Assembly (NCBI GenBank): GCA_964247745.1
Contig: CAXTVT010000005.1
Coordinates: 1-64,000 of the forward strand
Reading direction: 5' to 3'
Length of the DNA stretch: 64,000 nucleotides
Source: RH-AL1 sp964247745
GTDB lineage: Bacteria > Pseudomonadota > Alphaproteobacteria > Rhizobiales > Beijerinckiaceae
In this document: in pieces, positions 42,444-51,414 of the stretch
Position numbering within the stretch: the first letter of the stretch is position 1
Layout: every line of letters starts with the position of its first letter
Program-made: the position numbers and the translations under genes
The notes under the pieces: model-generated
What the model was told of the DNA's origin: nothing
Seen by the model: the letters and a program-made list of their open reading frames with translations, nothing else
The model's database searches: none

Positions 42444-42914
42444 ATGAGCGAGAGCCGCCCGCCGTTTCCCCCATTCGACAAGGAGGCAGCGGCCAAGAAG
42501 GCGCGCGGCGCGGAGGATGCCTGGAACGGGCGCGATCCCCACAAGGTCGCACTGGCCTACACCGAGGATTCGGAATGGCGGAACCGCTCGGAGTTCTTCG
42601 TCGGCCGCGCCGCGATCGTCGATTTCCTCACCCGCAAGTGGGCGAAGGAACTCGACTACAAGCTGATCAAGGAGGTCTGGGCCTTCGATCACGCCCATAT
42701 CGCGGCGCGCTTCGCCTACGAGTGGCATGATGCCGAGGGACACTGGTTCCGCTCCTACGGCAACGAGCAGTGGGAGTTCGCGGAGAACGGCCTGATGCGC
42801 AAGCGGCAGGCCTCGATCAACGACGTGCCGATGCCCGAGAGCGACCGCAAGTTCACCTGGGACGGTCCGCGGCGACCGGATGATTTCCCTGGTCTCACCG
42901 CGCTGGGGCTCTGA
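42444..42914 (+). CDS. DUF1348 / NTF2-like family protein
   Basis: This 156-residue protein has a conserved core, AWNGRDPHKVALAYTEDSEWRNRSEFFVGRAAIVDFLTRKWAKELDYKLIKEVWAFDHAHIAARFAYEWHD-type sequence, typical of DUF1348 (NTF2-like cone fold). GCAGGAGATC lies before ATG 42444. It ends DDFPGLTALGL. The biochemical role is unknown; similar folds bind small hydrophobic ligands. It is convergent with the hypothetical gene at 42928. Confidence 0.85.
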   Translation: MSESRPPFPPFDKEAAAKKARGAEDAWNGRDPHKVALAYTEDSEWRNRSEFFVGRAAIVDFLTRKWAKELDYKLIKEVWAFDHAHIAARFAYEWHDAEGHWFRSYGNEQWEFAENGLMRKRQASINDVPMPESDRKFTWDGPRRPDDFPGLTALGL

Positions 42915-42927
42915 GGCGCGCTCGCGC

Positions 42928-43338
42928 CTACAGCTTGGCGAAGTTGGTGCGGTCGAAGATCTTCATCATGATCCTCGAGGTGCTGTCGGCCGGTGCGGCA
43001 GCCGAGTCCTCGGTCGATTTCCGCCGGCGCCGCGAGTTTTCGGCGGGCACCGCCTCGTCGTGGTGGGCGGCGGCACTCCGGGACGGCGCGCTGAGCTGAA
43101 GCATGCGCAGGATCGCGCGCTGGGCGAGGCGGACGGGATCGATCGTGCCGTCATTGTTGAGGCAATCCGCCTCGGTTCGCGCCACCTTGACGATCGAACG
43201 CGCCAAGCGGTGCACCACGGCTTGGTCGACCTCGTGCGTCGCGCGCAGTCCGTGCAACGCGATATCATAGGCTTTGTAGAGGCGCCCCGCCTCGGAGCTG
43301 TCGAACGCCCCCTTCTTCAAGTCAAAGATACCGGCCAT
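42928..43338 (-). CDS. Hypothetical protein, 136 residues
   Basis: A compact N-terminal part (MAGIFDLKKGAFDSSEAGRLYKAYDIALHGLRATHEVDQAVVHRLARSIVKVARTEADCLNNDGTIDPVRLAQRAI-type) is predicted largely helical, with a possible degenerate EF-like LNNDGTIDPVRLA. A charged low-complexity tail follows (SRRRRKSTEDSAAAPADS). No known family was recognised. GGGGGCT upstream of ATG 43338 is a weak ribosome-binding site. Coding seems likely because the protein has a conserved-looking start and balanced composition. Confidence 0.6.
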   Translation of the reverse strand: MAGIFDLKKGAFDSSEAGRLYKAYDIALHGLRATHEVDQAVVHRLARSIVKVARTEADCLNNDGTIDPVRLAQRAILRMLQLSAPSRSAAAHHDEAVPAENSRRRRKSTEDSAAAPADSTSRIMMKIFDRTNFAKL

Positions 43339-43606
43339 GACGCAGCCCCCGCAACGCCTTTACAGATAAGTACTTATTCGCCATTTCGCCGGATGCGCAA
43401 TCGCACGTCGGCATCAAGGTTGATGCGATCGTTGGAGGTGCGACGACCGTTTTGGCGGGCCGGCCCGCCCGTTTGCACAGGGAAGAAGCAGTCGTCCGGC
43501 GTGCGAAGACCGTCGTCCGCCCTTCTTGGATCCCCTCACGTCATCGGAGATGCGGCATCGTTTCTCGCGGTCTGTGGCGCGAACGACACGGTTCCGCCAC
43601 GATGTG

Positions 43607-44485
43607 TCACGGATCCGAGCGGCCGGCGGCGCCGAGCGCCTCGGCCAGGCTCGCGGTCGCCGAGCCGCGGCGCGCCGGCTTGGCCTGCGAGGGATGCGGT
43701 GCCCAGCCGGAAAGTGACACGATCTCGAACGTGGCCCTGATCCGCCCGTCGGCCTCGGCGTGGCGGGCCGCGTAGAGCCGGGCCGCCTCCAGGAACAAGG
43801 CGCGTGGCGCCGGTCGGCGCGAGCGTGCCAGCAGCACGTTGGTGGCACCCATCGCCCGCAGGTCGGCCATCAGCGCGAACATCGTGTCGTAGCGCACGGT
43901 GAGGACCTCGCTGTCGGCGACGGGCAGGGCGAAGCCGGCGCGCTGCAGCAGGCCGCCCATGTCGCGCACATCGGCGAACGGCGCCACGCGCGGGCTGGCG
44001 CCACCGGTGATCGTGGTCTCGGCCTCGGTCAGCACCGCGCGGAGCTCGATAAGGGTGCGGCCGCCGACGAGCGAGCCGACGAACAGCCCGTCCGGCCGCA
44101 GCGCGGATCGGATCTGGACCAGCACGCCGGGCAGATCGTTGACGCCCTGCAGCGCGAGCGCGGAGACGGCAAGGTCGTGGCTCGACGCGGCCAGTGGCAG
44201 CCGCTCCGCGTCGCCGAGGATCGTGCCGGGCATCACCGCGCCGACGACGACCGGCGCCACGCGCGCGAGGCGCGCTTCGGGATAGGCGCGCACGAGACGG
44301 TCGGCCAGCGCCGGCCCCGGCGTGCCGATGTCGGCGATGCGCGAGAAACGGCGCTGCACGGCCCCGAGACGCTCGGCGATGTCGTCGGCGGCGCGATCCA
44401 GCAGGAAGTCTGCCGGACGCGCGGCGGCCCGCGCAAGCCGGCGCCGCGCCAGGCTGACGTCGAAGATCTCGATCGGGATGGCCAT
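43607..44485 (-). CDS. SAM-dependent methyltransferase (BioC/NDUFAF5-like)
   Basis: The start at ATG 44485 gives MAIPIEIFDVSLARRRLARA, the usual beginning of this alphaproteobacterial family (IFD..L...RRxRA). The 292-residue protein has a class I fold with DIGTPGPALADRL as motif I, AERLPLAASSHDLAVSALALQGVNDLPGVLVQIRSALRPDGLFVGSLVGG, and a C-terminal region with YDTMFALMADLRAMGATNVL. Relatives act on complex I assembly or biotin precursors, so the exact target is open. In many Hyphomicrobiales it lies divergent from comF; here a 6-kb accessory segment separates them. Confidence 0.85.
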   Translation of the reverse strand: MAIPIEIFDVSLARRRLARAAARPADFLLDRAADDIAERLGAVQRRFSRIADIGTPGPALADRLVRAYPEARLARVAPVVVGAVMPGTILGDAERLPLAASSHDLAVSALALQGVNDLPGVLVQIRSALRPDGLFVGSLVGGRTLIELRAVLTEAETTITGGASPRVAPFADVRDMGGLLQRAGFALPVADSEVLTVRYDTMFALMADLRAMGATNVLLARSRRPAPRALFLEAARLYAARHAEADGRIRATFEIVSLSGWAPHPSQAKPARRGSATASLAEALGAAGRSDP

Positions 44486-44630
44486 GCCGGCGATATGGGT
44501 GGCGCGGCGCGTCGCGGAAGACGCGAAGGAGTGGTCCGTGATTTTCACATCGGGAAGATTCCCCTATTGACTCGATCGTGATACCTGCTCCGCGCCCTTT
44601 CGGTTTGGGGCTCGTTCACGGAGAAGATGC

Positions 44631-45023
44631 ATGACCAAGACACTGCTCGCCGCCTCTTTCCTCGCGCTCGGCGCGATGGCGGCCTTCGCGCCCGTACCGA
44701 CCTATGCCGCCGACAGCTCCGCGACGGTGATGAGCGTCGACAAGGACGGCGACGGCACCATCGACATGGCCGAAGCCAAGAAGGCGGGAATGGCCAAGTT
44801 CGCCATGCTCGACAAGGACAGCGACGGCACGATCGACTCCAAGGAAGCCGGCATGGACGTCACCAAGGCCGATGCGGACAAGGACGGCACGTTGGACAAG
44901 ACGGAATTCGAGATGGCGCTGGGCAAGACGTTCACGGCCACCGACACCGACCACGACGGCACGGTCGACGCCAAGGAACTGGCGACCCCCGAGGGTCAGA
45001 AACTGGACGCTATGATCAAGTGA
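44631..45023 (+). CDS. Secreted EF-hand calcium-binding protein
   Basis: This 130-residue protein has a signal peptide (cleavage near ..VPTYA|ADSS) and four EF-hand loops: DKDGDGTIDMAE, DKDSDGTIDSKE, DADKDGTLDKTE and DTDHDGTVDAKE, with residues 1, 3, 5, 7, 9 and 12 fitting the Ca2+ consensus. It is probably a periplasmic calcium buffer or sensor. It stands at the left end of the accessory segment, convergent with the glycosyltransferase gene. A Shine-Dalgarno-like GGAGA precedes ATG 44631. Confidence 0.9.
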   Translation: MTKTLLAASFLALGAMAAFAPVPTYAADSSATVMSVDKDGDGTIDMAEAKKAGMAKFAMLDKDSDGTIDSKEAGMDVTKADADKDGTLDKTEFEMALGKTFTATDTDHDGTVDAKELATPEGQKLDAMIK

Positions 45024-45038
45024 CGCCTGCGCCGAGCG

Positions 45039-46241
45039 TCAGCTCGGCCGAGCAATGCGCATGGGTGCGGTGGGGCTTGCGGCTGCGCCCATCGCCAACC
45101 ACGCCGCCACCGCATTCGCGTAATCGTGCCACGAGGCGAGTGGCCTTCGGACCGCCTCCTCGGCAAGCCGCGCCAACAGCGGCGGCCGCGTCGCGAGCGC
45201 GACCAGTGCCGCGGCGATCGCGTCTTCGTCGAGCATGTCGATCATCATCGTTCCGCCGCCGGGTGCGATCTCCGCCAGCGAGGACGCATCGTGGCAGAGG
45301 CAGGGGCGTCCCAGCCAGAGGCTTTCGACGACAGGCAGGCCGAAGCCTTCCTCCCACGAGGGATACACGGTCGCGTGGCTCGCCGCGACGAGCTGGACAA
45401 GGCCGCCGTCCGGCAGCGCTCCCTGCGCGAAAACGCCCTGAGCCGTGGCGAGCTGTGCCTCGACCTCCGCGTCGTAGGCGGCATCGAGTCCGCGCCGCCC
45501 CACAAGCGTCAGGACGATCGCGGCGTCTCGCTGTGCCCGCTGCACCGCACGGAGGAGCCGCAGCAGGTTCTTGCGGCGCTCCCACGAGGCCACGGTCACG
45601 AGCCGCAACGGCTCGCCCGCGCGACGCGTCACAGCGGTCTCCATCACGCGGGGATGATCGCCGAATTGCGCGGGGAGGGGCACAACCATGATCGGCGGCA
45701 CGCGCAGGGCGCGGTCTTCCAGGAAACGCCGCAACTCGCCCGCCACGCCCTGCGTCGTCGCCAACACCGCATCGATCCGCGAGAAGCTCTCGTAATAGGC
45801 GACGAACATCGCGAGGTCGGTGGCCGAGTAGTGCTGGCTCAGCTTCAAGGGGATCAGGTCGTGCACGAGGGCCAGCGTGCGCATGCCGTAGGCGTTGGCC
45901 ATGCTGGCGGGACCGACCCCGCGTGCGACCAGGTCCGCGGGCAGCTCGGGGATGAAGAGGATCGGATGGTCGCCGGAGCCGGCCAGCATCGTCTCGAAGG
46001 CCGCGGCACCGCGCCCGATGATCTCGATGAGGCCGCTGCACTCGTGGCGTCCCAGCGGCACGATGTCGAACCCGATGCGTCCGAGCGCGTGGGCGAGACG
46101 GCGCGTGACGCGCTGGATGCCCGTCTCGAACGGCTGCCGCGCCGTCGTATGACACCAATAGAAGAGCCGCCGCGGGGTCGCGGCGGCTCTGGAGAAGACC
46201 TCAGCCGGCAAGCGCGATCCGCTTTTCGTGGACCGCGACAC
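45039..46241 (-). CDS. Glycosyltransferase family 4 protein
   Basis: This 400-residue GT-B glycosyltransferase has an N-terminal acceptor half (RRLFYWCHTTARQPFETGIQRVTRRLAHAL, LALVHDLIPLKLSQHYS). The donor half has RLVTVASWERRKNLLRLLRA and the E-x7-E type motif PSWEEGFGLPVVESLWLGRPCL. The first codon offered is GTG 46241, which overlaps the end of the Hint-domain gene by 41 bases; an internal TTG a few residues on is possible. Overlap and order suggest that it is co-translated with, and may glycosylate, the Hint-domain product or a linked glycan. Confidence 0.85.
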   Translation of the reverse strand: MSRSTKSGSRLPAEVFSRAAATPRRLFYWCHTTARQPFETGIQRVTRRLAHALGRIGFDIVPLGRHECSGLIEIIGRGAAAFETMLAGSGDHPILFIPELPADLVARGVGPASMANAYGMRTLALVHDLIPLKLSQHYSATDLAMFVAYYESFSRIDAVLATTQGVAGELRRFLEDRALRVPPIMVVPLPAQFGDHPRVMETAVTRRAGEPLRLVTVASWERRKNLLRLLRAVQRAQRDAAIVLTLVGRRGLDAAYDAEVEAQLATAQGVFAQGALPDGGLVQLVAASHATVYPSWEEGFGLPVVESLWLGRPCLCHDASSLAEIAPGGGTMMIDMLDEDAIAAALVALATRPPLLARLAEEAVRRPLASWHDYANAVAAWLAMGAAASPTAPMRIARPS

Positions 46242-47640
46242 CCGGAGCGATCCAGCGCCCTAAGGCCGGTCGGGTCAGCTCGACGCGCAGGAAGAAGCTG
46301 CCGCGGCACCCTTCCCACAGGCTCGCCGGCAGACGGGCGCGCCCGCAGGTCCAGCGCTGGGGACCTTCCTCGACGTGATGGAAGCCGGCGCTGAGGCGAG
46401 CATCGTCGGCCGCGATCGTCCGCGAGCCGAAGCCATCGTCGATGACAAGCGCGCCGACGCACACGCCGAGCGTCCGCAGGTCTGCGCCGCCGCCGGCCAT
46501 CGCTGGCACGACCGTGTCCGATGCAAGCCACACCGTCTCGGCCGTTGCCGGGACCAGGAAACGAGCGGACAAGCCTTGCACTTCCGCCTCGATCCGAGAA
46601 CCATCGGCGACCAAGTGCAGGTCGGCGAGCGGGTTCTCGAACTTCACCCAATTCAGTTGCAGCGCCCGCGCGGCGAGGCGATCGCGGGCGAAGTCGACCA
46701 CCGGCCCCGCGGCGTGGAACGGACGGCAGAAGTCGGCATGCGTGGCGGGAGCTGCATCTGGCACGGCATGGAGAGCCACGGCCTCGCCCGGGCGGGGCAG
46801 GAAGCCGCGATTGCCCATGTCGAGATAGCTTTCGGTGGGCAGGTTCTCAGCCACCAGCAGATCGTGGCCCTCGAGTTCGACGTGCCAATAGGTCACGTGT
46901 TGAGTGATTTCCTGACGCACCGTCGTTCCGTTGATCAGCGACGACGCAGAAACCAGTACCTCGCCCAGGAGGTCGAGAGCAAGCGAGTGACCAGGCGAGA
47001 CGACGAGATCGCGCGCCGGGCGGTTCTCGGCAAAAGCGTGCGCAGCGATGCGAACAGGCCAGACCTCGTTGGCGCGGGGATGGCGAGCACAGTAAACGGT
47101 GCGCTGGCCGATCCAAATGATGGGACGCGCCGCGCCGGAGGCGGTCACGGCAAGGTCTCCGACGCGCAGATCTTCGACCGCCACGTCACCGTGATCGGTG
47201 CGTATCAGCGTGCCGGTGACGAAACACGGCGGCGCCGCTGTAAAAACGTCTCCCGATGTGCCGTTTACTAGAGCGGGGTCCGAGGCGAGCATGACCTCGT
47301 TTGCCCTGCCCGTCGCAAGCGGCGTATTGGAGAACACGTAACGATAAGTGTTTGTCGGCGCAGTCTGACCGGGAGCGGAGTTGTAGTTTGAGAATAGAAT
47401 TTGTCCGCTATTGTCGAATTGCGTGACATACAACGTCGTGGGGTTTGTGGTGGGTGTACCCACATCGCCAGCGTCCGGGAGCACCCCAGTGACCGTGACG
47501 GGGTCACCCACCTTGGTCACCGTACCGACAATGGTAATCGAGTTGGTCGAAACGGTATCCAGATTTATAGTGGCCGCCGGCAGGCCATCGTCCTCTCCGA
47601 CGTACCCAGCAGGATAAGTATTGTTAAATGTTATCGACAT
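46201..47640 (-). CDS. Hint-domain (Hedgehog/intein-type) secreted protein
   Basis: This 479-residue product starts at ATG 47640 (MSITFNNTYPAGYVGEDDGLP), with GGGGGAGG upstream. Residues 1-135 form a Thr/Asn-rich beta region with lower GC than its surroundings. A Hint module of the alphaproteobacterial Hint_2 type begins at CFVTGTLIRTDHGDVAVEDLRVGDLAVTASG, with WIGQRTV and VSPGHSLALD. The C-terminal 200 residues are an uncharacterised beta-rich region. Hint modules self-cleave at the leading Cys; whether this one is active is unknown. There is no classical signal peptide, so type I export is plausible. It overlaps the glycosyltransferase gene downstream. Confidence 0.82.
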   Translation of the reverse strand: MSITFNNTYPAGYVGEDDGLPAATINLDTVSTNSITIVGTVTKVGDPVTVTGVLPDAGDVGTPTTNPTTLYVTQFDNSGQILFSNYNSAPGQTAPTNTYRYVFSNTPLATGRANEVMLASDPALVNGTSGDVFTAAPPCFVTGTLIRTDHGDVAVEDLRVGDLAVTASGAARPIIWIGQRTVYCARHPRANEVWPVRIAAHAFAENRPARDLVVSPGHSLALDLLGEVLVSASSLINGTTVRQEITQHVTYWHVELEGHDLLVAENLPTESYLDMGNRGFLPRPGEAVALHAVPDAAPATHADFCRPFHAAGPVVDFARDRLAARALQLNWVKFENPLADLHLVADGSRIEAEVQGLSARFLVPATAETVWLASDTVVPAMAGGGADLRTLGVCVGALVIDDGFGSRTIAADDARLSAGFHHVEEGPQRWTCGRARLPASLWEGCRGSFFLRVELTRPALGRWIAPGVAVHEKRIALAG

Positions 47641-47749
47641 CTGTAGCCTCCCCCAATGATATATGGCCACTCTTTGTGAGAATGGTTAATCGTTTTGCTA
47701 CCCTAAGTACAATCGTGGTTCTGTACTTGCAACAAGCATTCAGCGATAC

Positions 47750-47774
47750 GTCGGGGGAAAAGTTCCCGACTTTT
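47750..47774 (+). terminator. Hairpin with T-run downstream of the TonB receptor
   Basis: GTCGGG (47750-47755) pairs with CCCGAC (47765-47770) and is followed by TTTT on the + strand. It sits in an AT-rich gap between the Hint gene start and the TonB receptor stop. The T-run favours + strand termination although no + strand gene precedes it, so it may act on the receptor transcript only as a processing hairpin. Confidence 0.3.
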
Positions 47775-47900
47775 GAGTTTATCAAACCTGTAAATTGGAA
47801 TCAGCGATGATGCATTGTCGGTCGGCACAGGACGTGACGTTCTGCCTCAACGCTGGTCGGACAAACGACTGTGGAGCTTGCCGGATACGCCGATCCATTC

Positions 47901-50339
47901 TCAGAACAACACCTTTACCCCGCCGTAAACGGAAAGCGGCTGCGCCACAGTGACGGCGTTAGCATTCGGAGTAGCGGCGTTCCCGTTGTTAGCAAGCGTT
48001 GCGTTGATGTTCGCCCCCGACGTGCCTGTATCGTAGAAGGTGCCGTAGGTCGCGTAATGATTGTTCGTTAGGTTGTTGATGATGCCGAAGACTTGCACGT
48101 GATCCGTCAAGGCATAGCTGGCATGGGCGTTAATGAAGTAATAGGACGGAAGCTTCGGATTCTGGTTGGAGTCGTCCGAGACGTAATATTGGCTGCCGAC
48201 CACCGTCGCGTCGGCGCCGATCGTGAAGCGCGGCGTCACGCGATATTCGAAGCCGGCCTTGCCGAGGTTGCGCGGGATGCCCGGAATGCTGTCGCCCGGC
48301 CTGACCTGGATGTTGCCAGCGGCGTCGGCGAAAGGATTGTTCGGCGACGAGAACGTCGCGTTGAATTGGTATGTCGCGTCGACGAGCGCGTAGTTGCCAT
48401 AGAGCGTCAGATTGCCCTTGATGTAGCTCAGGCCGACTTCGGCACCCTCGCGGAGCGTCTCGGGGGCGTTGACGAAGTAGCCCTGGCCGGTGATCGCGCT
48501 CGGCTCGCTGACGATGTCGTTGGTCGTGTTGATCCGGTAATATCCGGCCTTGTAGGTCAGCTCGCCGGCGCCGTAGGCCGGCGGGATCGCGTAGATGCCA
48601 CGCGCCCCGGCCTCGATCGTGTGCGACACGACCTGGCTCAGGCGCGGATCGGAGACGAGCGCCGTCTCCAGGACGCAGGGCCGGGTGGGATCGGCGCATT
48701 CGCTCTCGAGCGGCGTCGGGGCGCGGTTGGCTTCGGAATAGCCGGCATAGATGTTCAAGGCGCGCGAGAAGGTATAGGTCGCGCCGACGACCGGGTTGAT
48801 GCGATCGTAATTGTGCGAGCTGTTCAGTTCGGGATCGGCACCCGAGACGTCCTGCACCGCGATGTTGGCGAAGTTGGCGCGCGCGCCGGCCGTGAAGGCC
48901 AGCTTGTTGGTGACGTTGAACGTATCGAGCGCGAACAGGCCGTAGTAGGTGGCGTTCGAATGAATGAAGGTCGAGTTCACGCCGACGTTGGCGGCGGTGT
49001 TGAGGTCTTGCCCGGCCCCAGGGAAGCCGGACAGGATGTCCTGGAAATTGCTGTTGAGCTGTCCGAGCACCGTCCGCGACGTATAGCTGGTGTTGCCGGT
49101 GTCGACACTGCCGCCGACCACGAAGTAATTGTCGTGCCCGAAGAACTTGTCCTTGTTGGTCGCCTGGAGCTGCGTTCCAAAGCTGGTCGTGTGGGTCGAA
49201 GTCAACGCGGTCGTACCGTAAGGGAACGCGTCGGTGTTGGCGCCCATCGAGGGGATCGTACCGCCATTGGCGGTGCGGAACTGCAACTGGTTGGAGTTCT
49301 GATTGCCGACCAGCGGTTGCTGGCAGAGCGTGCCGGCGTTGTTGCCGTCGATCTCGCCGCAGTCGGTCACGTCGGCGTCGTTGCCGTCGACATGGTACTG
49401 GTCGAACTGCCGGACGTAGAAGCTGCTGCCGATCGTCCAGTGCGGGGTGATGTCGAAGCGGCTGAGCAGTTGTGCCTGGCCAGCCTGGTTGTTCGTGGTT
49501 TGCGGCGTCGTGAAGACAGAATTGTACTGCTGCTGGACCAGCACCTGCGGCGTCGTGCCCTGCACGCCGAGCAGCGAGCGGCCGAACTGCCCGATGAGGT
49601 GCGTCTCGGAATCCTGGCTGCGATAGCCGAGGTCGGCGAGGAAGCGCTGGGCGTTCTGAGCGCCAAACGGACGGTAGCCGCCATCTCGATAAAGGTCGCC
49701 GGCGAAATAGAAGCTGAAGTTGCCGGATTGCTTGCCGAACTCGCCGAAGCCGTTGGCCCGGCCGTAGGAGCCTCCCAGGACCGTGACGTCGCCGCCGTGG
49801 AAGTTGAAGCCGTTCTTGGTGGTGAAGTTGATGGCGCCGCCGAGCGCGTTCAGGCCGAAGATCGGATTGTTGGTGTAGATTTCCGAAGAGGCCAGGGCGA
49901 TCGGCGGGATCAGGTCGAGGTTGACCGAGTCTCCGAAGTTCTCGTTGATGCGGACGCCGTTCTCGTAGACGGCGAGGCCGGCGGACGTGCCGGAGATGCG
50001 CGAAGCGTCGAAGCCGCGGTAGAAGAGGTCGGGCGACAGGTCCGAGCCGTCGACGCTGAGCGCCACCGCAGCCGGAACGTGCGAGGTGATCGCGGTGGTG
50101 ACGCTGGGGGAATATTGCTGGATGAAGTCCTTCGAAGTGACGATCGAGACGTCGCCCGGCACCTTGTTGATCTCGATGCCGCCGCCTTCGCTCGAGGGCA
50201 GCGGCGTCGCCGAGACCACCACCTCGGGCAGCGCGACGATCCCGCCTGCCGCAGTCTGAGCCTGCGCGCCGACGACACCTCCGGCGGTCGCGCAAATCAG
50301 CGCTGCTACCGACACCGACGCTTTCCAAGACGTCTTCAT
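47901..50339 (-). CDS. TonB-dependent outer-membrane receptor
   Basis: This 812-residue receptor has a signal peptide (MKTSWKASVSVAALICATAGGVVGAQAQ). A TonB-box-like EVVVSATPLP is followed by a plug domain (GGGIEINKVPGDVSIVTSKDFIQQYSPSVTTAITSHVPAAV, FYRGFDASRISGTSAGLAVYENGVRINENFGDSVN). A 22-strand barrel ends in VYGGVKVLF with the terminal aromatic expected for BAM recognition. Acidic, Asn-rich loops are typical. No Fur box or siderophore gene is adjacent, so the ligand is unknown. It lies between the Hint gene and comF in the accessory segment. Confidence 0.93.
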   Translation of the reverse strand: MKTSWKASVSVAALICATAGGVVGAQAQTAAGGIVALPEVVVSATPLPSSEGGGIEINKVPGDVSIVTSKDFIQQYSPSVTTAITSHVPAAVALSVDGSDLSPDLFYRGFDASRISGTSAGLAVYENGVRINENFGDSVNLDLIPPIALASSEIYTNNPIFGLNALGGAINFTTKNGFNFHGGDVTVLGGSYGRANGFGEFGKQSGNFSFYFAGDLYRDGGYRPFGAQNAQRFLADLGYRSQDSETHLIGQFGRSLLGVQGTTPQVLVQQQYNSVFTTPQTTNNQAGQAQLLSRFDITPHWTIGSSFYVRQFDQYHVDGNDADVTDCGEIDGNNAGTLCQQPLVGNQNSNQLQFRTANGGTIPSMGANTDAFPYGTTALTSTHTTSFGTQLQATNKDKFFGHDNYFVVGGSVDTGNTSYTSRTVLGQLNSNFQDILSGFPGAGQDLNTAANVGVNSTFIHSNATYYGLFALDTFNVTNKLAFTAGARANFANIAVQDVSGADPELNSSHNYDRINPVVGATYTFSRALNIYAGYSEANRAPTPLESECADPTRPCVLETALVSDPRLSQVVSHTIEAGARGIYAIPPAYGAGELTYKAGYYRINTTNDIVSEPSAITGQGYFVNAPETLREGAEVGLSYIKGNLTLYGNYALVDATYQFNATFSSPNNPFADAAGNIQVRPGDSIPGIPRNLGKAGFEYRVTPRFTIGADATVVGSQYYVSDDSNQNPKLPSYYFINAHASYALTDHVQVFGIINNLTNNHYATYGTFYDTGTSGANINATLANNGNAATPNANAVTVAQPLSVYGGVKVLF

Positions 50340-50578
50340 GCTGCCCCCGCAAACATCGGGCGATTGTCGGACATGCCGCGGTCGCCGCTTCTTCAGTGCT
50401 GCTGAGTGTATGAGCAATTCGGCCAAGTCCAAGCTCGATCGAGCATCACCCGGCATGTTCAATCGTGCGTGGCAATAATGTGCCAAAAAATAACTCGACC
50501 GGGATCATCTATTTTTATCTTCGGGAAAAAGTCCTATTGCTTCGCGAGCCTTTCATCCACTCAGTTCGCCCAAAGCTG

Positions 50579-51358
50579 ATGTTGCGGTCGCAACCGTCCA
50601 GCAAAACGGGGCCTGCGCTCGCGATTCGCGCGCTGCTTCAGCATGCAGCCGACCTCGTCTTCCCACCATGCTGCCTAGCCTGCCGCAAGGCTGTCGCCGG
50701 CCCCGACGCGCTATGCGCCGCCTGCTGGGCCGCGGTCCGCTTCATCGAGCGACCTTACTGCGAGAGGCTGGGCACACCGTTCGAGGCCGATCTCGAGTCC
50801 CCCGGCCTGCTGTCGCCCGACGCCATCGCTCATCCGCCCGTCTTCTCCCGTGCACGGGCCGTCGCCCGCTTCGACGACGGTCCGTCCCGCCAGCTGGTGC
50901 ACCGGCTGAAATACGGTGACCGGCTCGAGCTGGCCGGCACGATGGGCGCCTGGATGGCGCGCGCCGGCGAGGAGATCCTCGGCGAGGCCGACGTGCTCGT
51001 CCCGGTGCCGCTGCACCGACGTCGGCTCGCGGCCCGGCGCTTCAACCAGTCGGTGCTGCTCGCCCGCGCGGTCTCGCGGCGATGTGGGGTGCCGATGGTG
51101 CCGGACGCGCTCGTTCGTGACAAGGCGACGGCGTCGCAGGTCGGGCTGTCGCGCACACAACGGCAGCTGAACCTGCAGGGAGCCTTCGCCGTGCCGGCCG
51201 AGTGCCGGGGCGCGGTCGACGGCCGGTCCGTGGTGCTCGTCGACGACGTGCTGACGTCCGGCGCCACCGCCAACGCCGCGTCGCGGGCGCTCCTGCGCGG
51301 GGGAGCCCGCCGCGTCGACGTGCTGGTCTTCGCCCGCGTCGTCACGGGTGGCGGATGA
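50579..51358 (+). CDS. comF: ComF family protein (double zinc ribbon, phosphoribosyltransferase fold)
   Basis: This 259-residue protein starts at ATG 50579. The N-terminal zinc ribbon is VFPPCCLACRKAVAGPDALCAACW. The PRTase-like domain has FDDGPSRQLVHRLKYGDRLELA, the basic LVPVPLHRRRLAARRFNQSVLLA, and the PRPP loop VVLVDDVLTSGATANA. ComF is needed for DNA uptake in naturally competent species, but in Hyphomicrobiales it is a conserved gene of unclear role. It heads the run comF-grxC-DUF1178. The upstream 160 bases are unusually AT-rich. Confidence 0.92.
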   Translation: MLRSQPSSKTGPALAIRALLQHAADLVFPPCCLACRKAVAGPDALCAACWAAVRFIERPYCERLGTPFEADLESPGLLSPDAIAHPPVFSRARAVARFDDGPSRQLVHRLKYGDRLELAGTMGAWMARAGEEILGEADVLVPVPLHRRRLAARRFNQSVLLARAVSRRCGVPMVPDALVRDKATASQVGLSRTQRQLNLQGAFAVPAECRGAVDGRSVVLVDDVLTSGATANAASRALLRGGARRVDVLVFARVVTGGG

Positions 51359-51414
51359 CGCGCGGGTGACAAGCGGTACGGTGGTTGCCATATGAGGGCA
51401 GCAAGGAGAACCCG

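Noticed and set aside
43454..43469. 16-base perfect palindrome GGCGGGCCGGCCCGCC considered as a terminator
   Set aside because: It has no loop and no T-run, and its composition is pure G/C in a GC-rich genome. It may be a methylation or protein site, but nothing supports a specific role.
50474..50489. TGGCAATAATGTGCCA upstream of comF considered as a sigma-54 promoter
   Set aside because: The GG to GC spacing is nine bases instead of ten, and the TTGC(A) box is absent, so it does not meet the -24/-12 rule.
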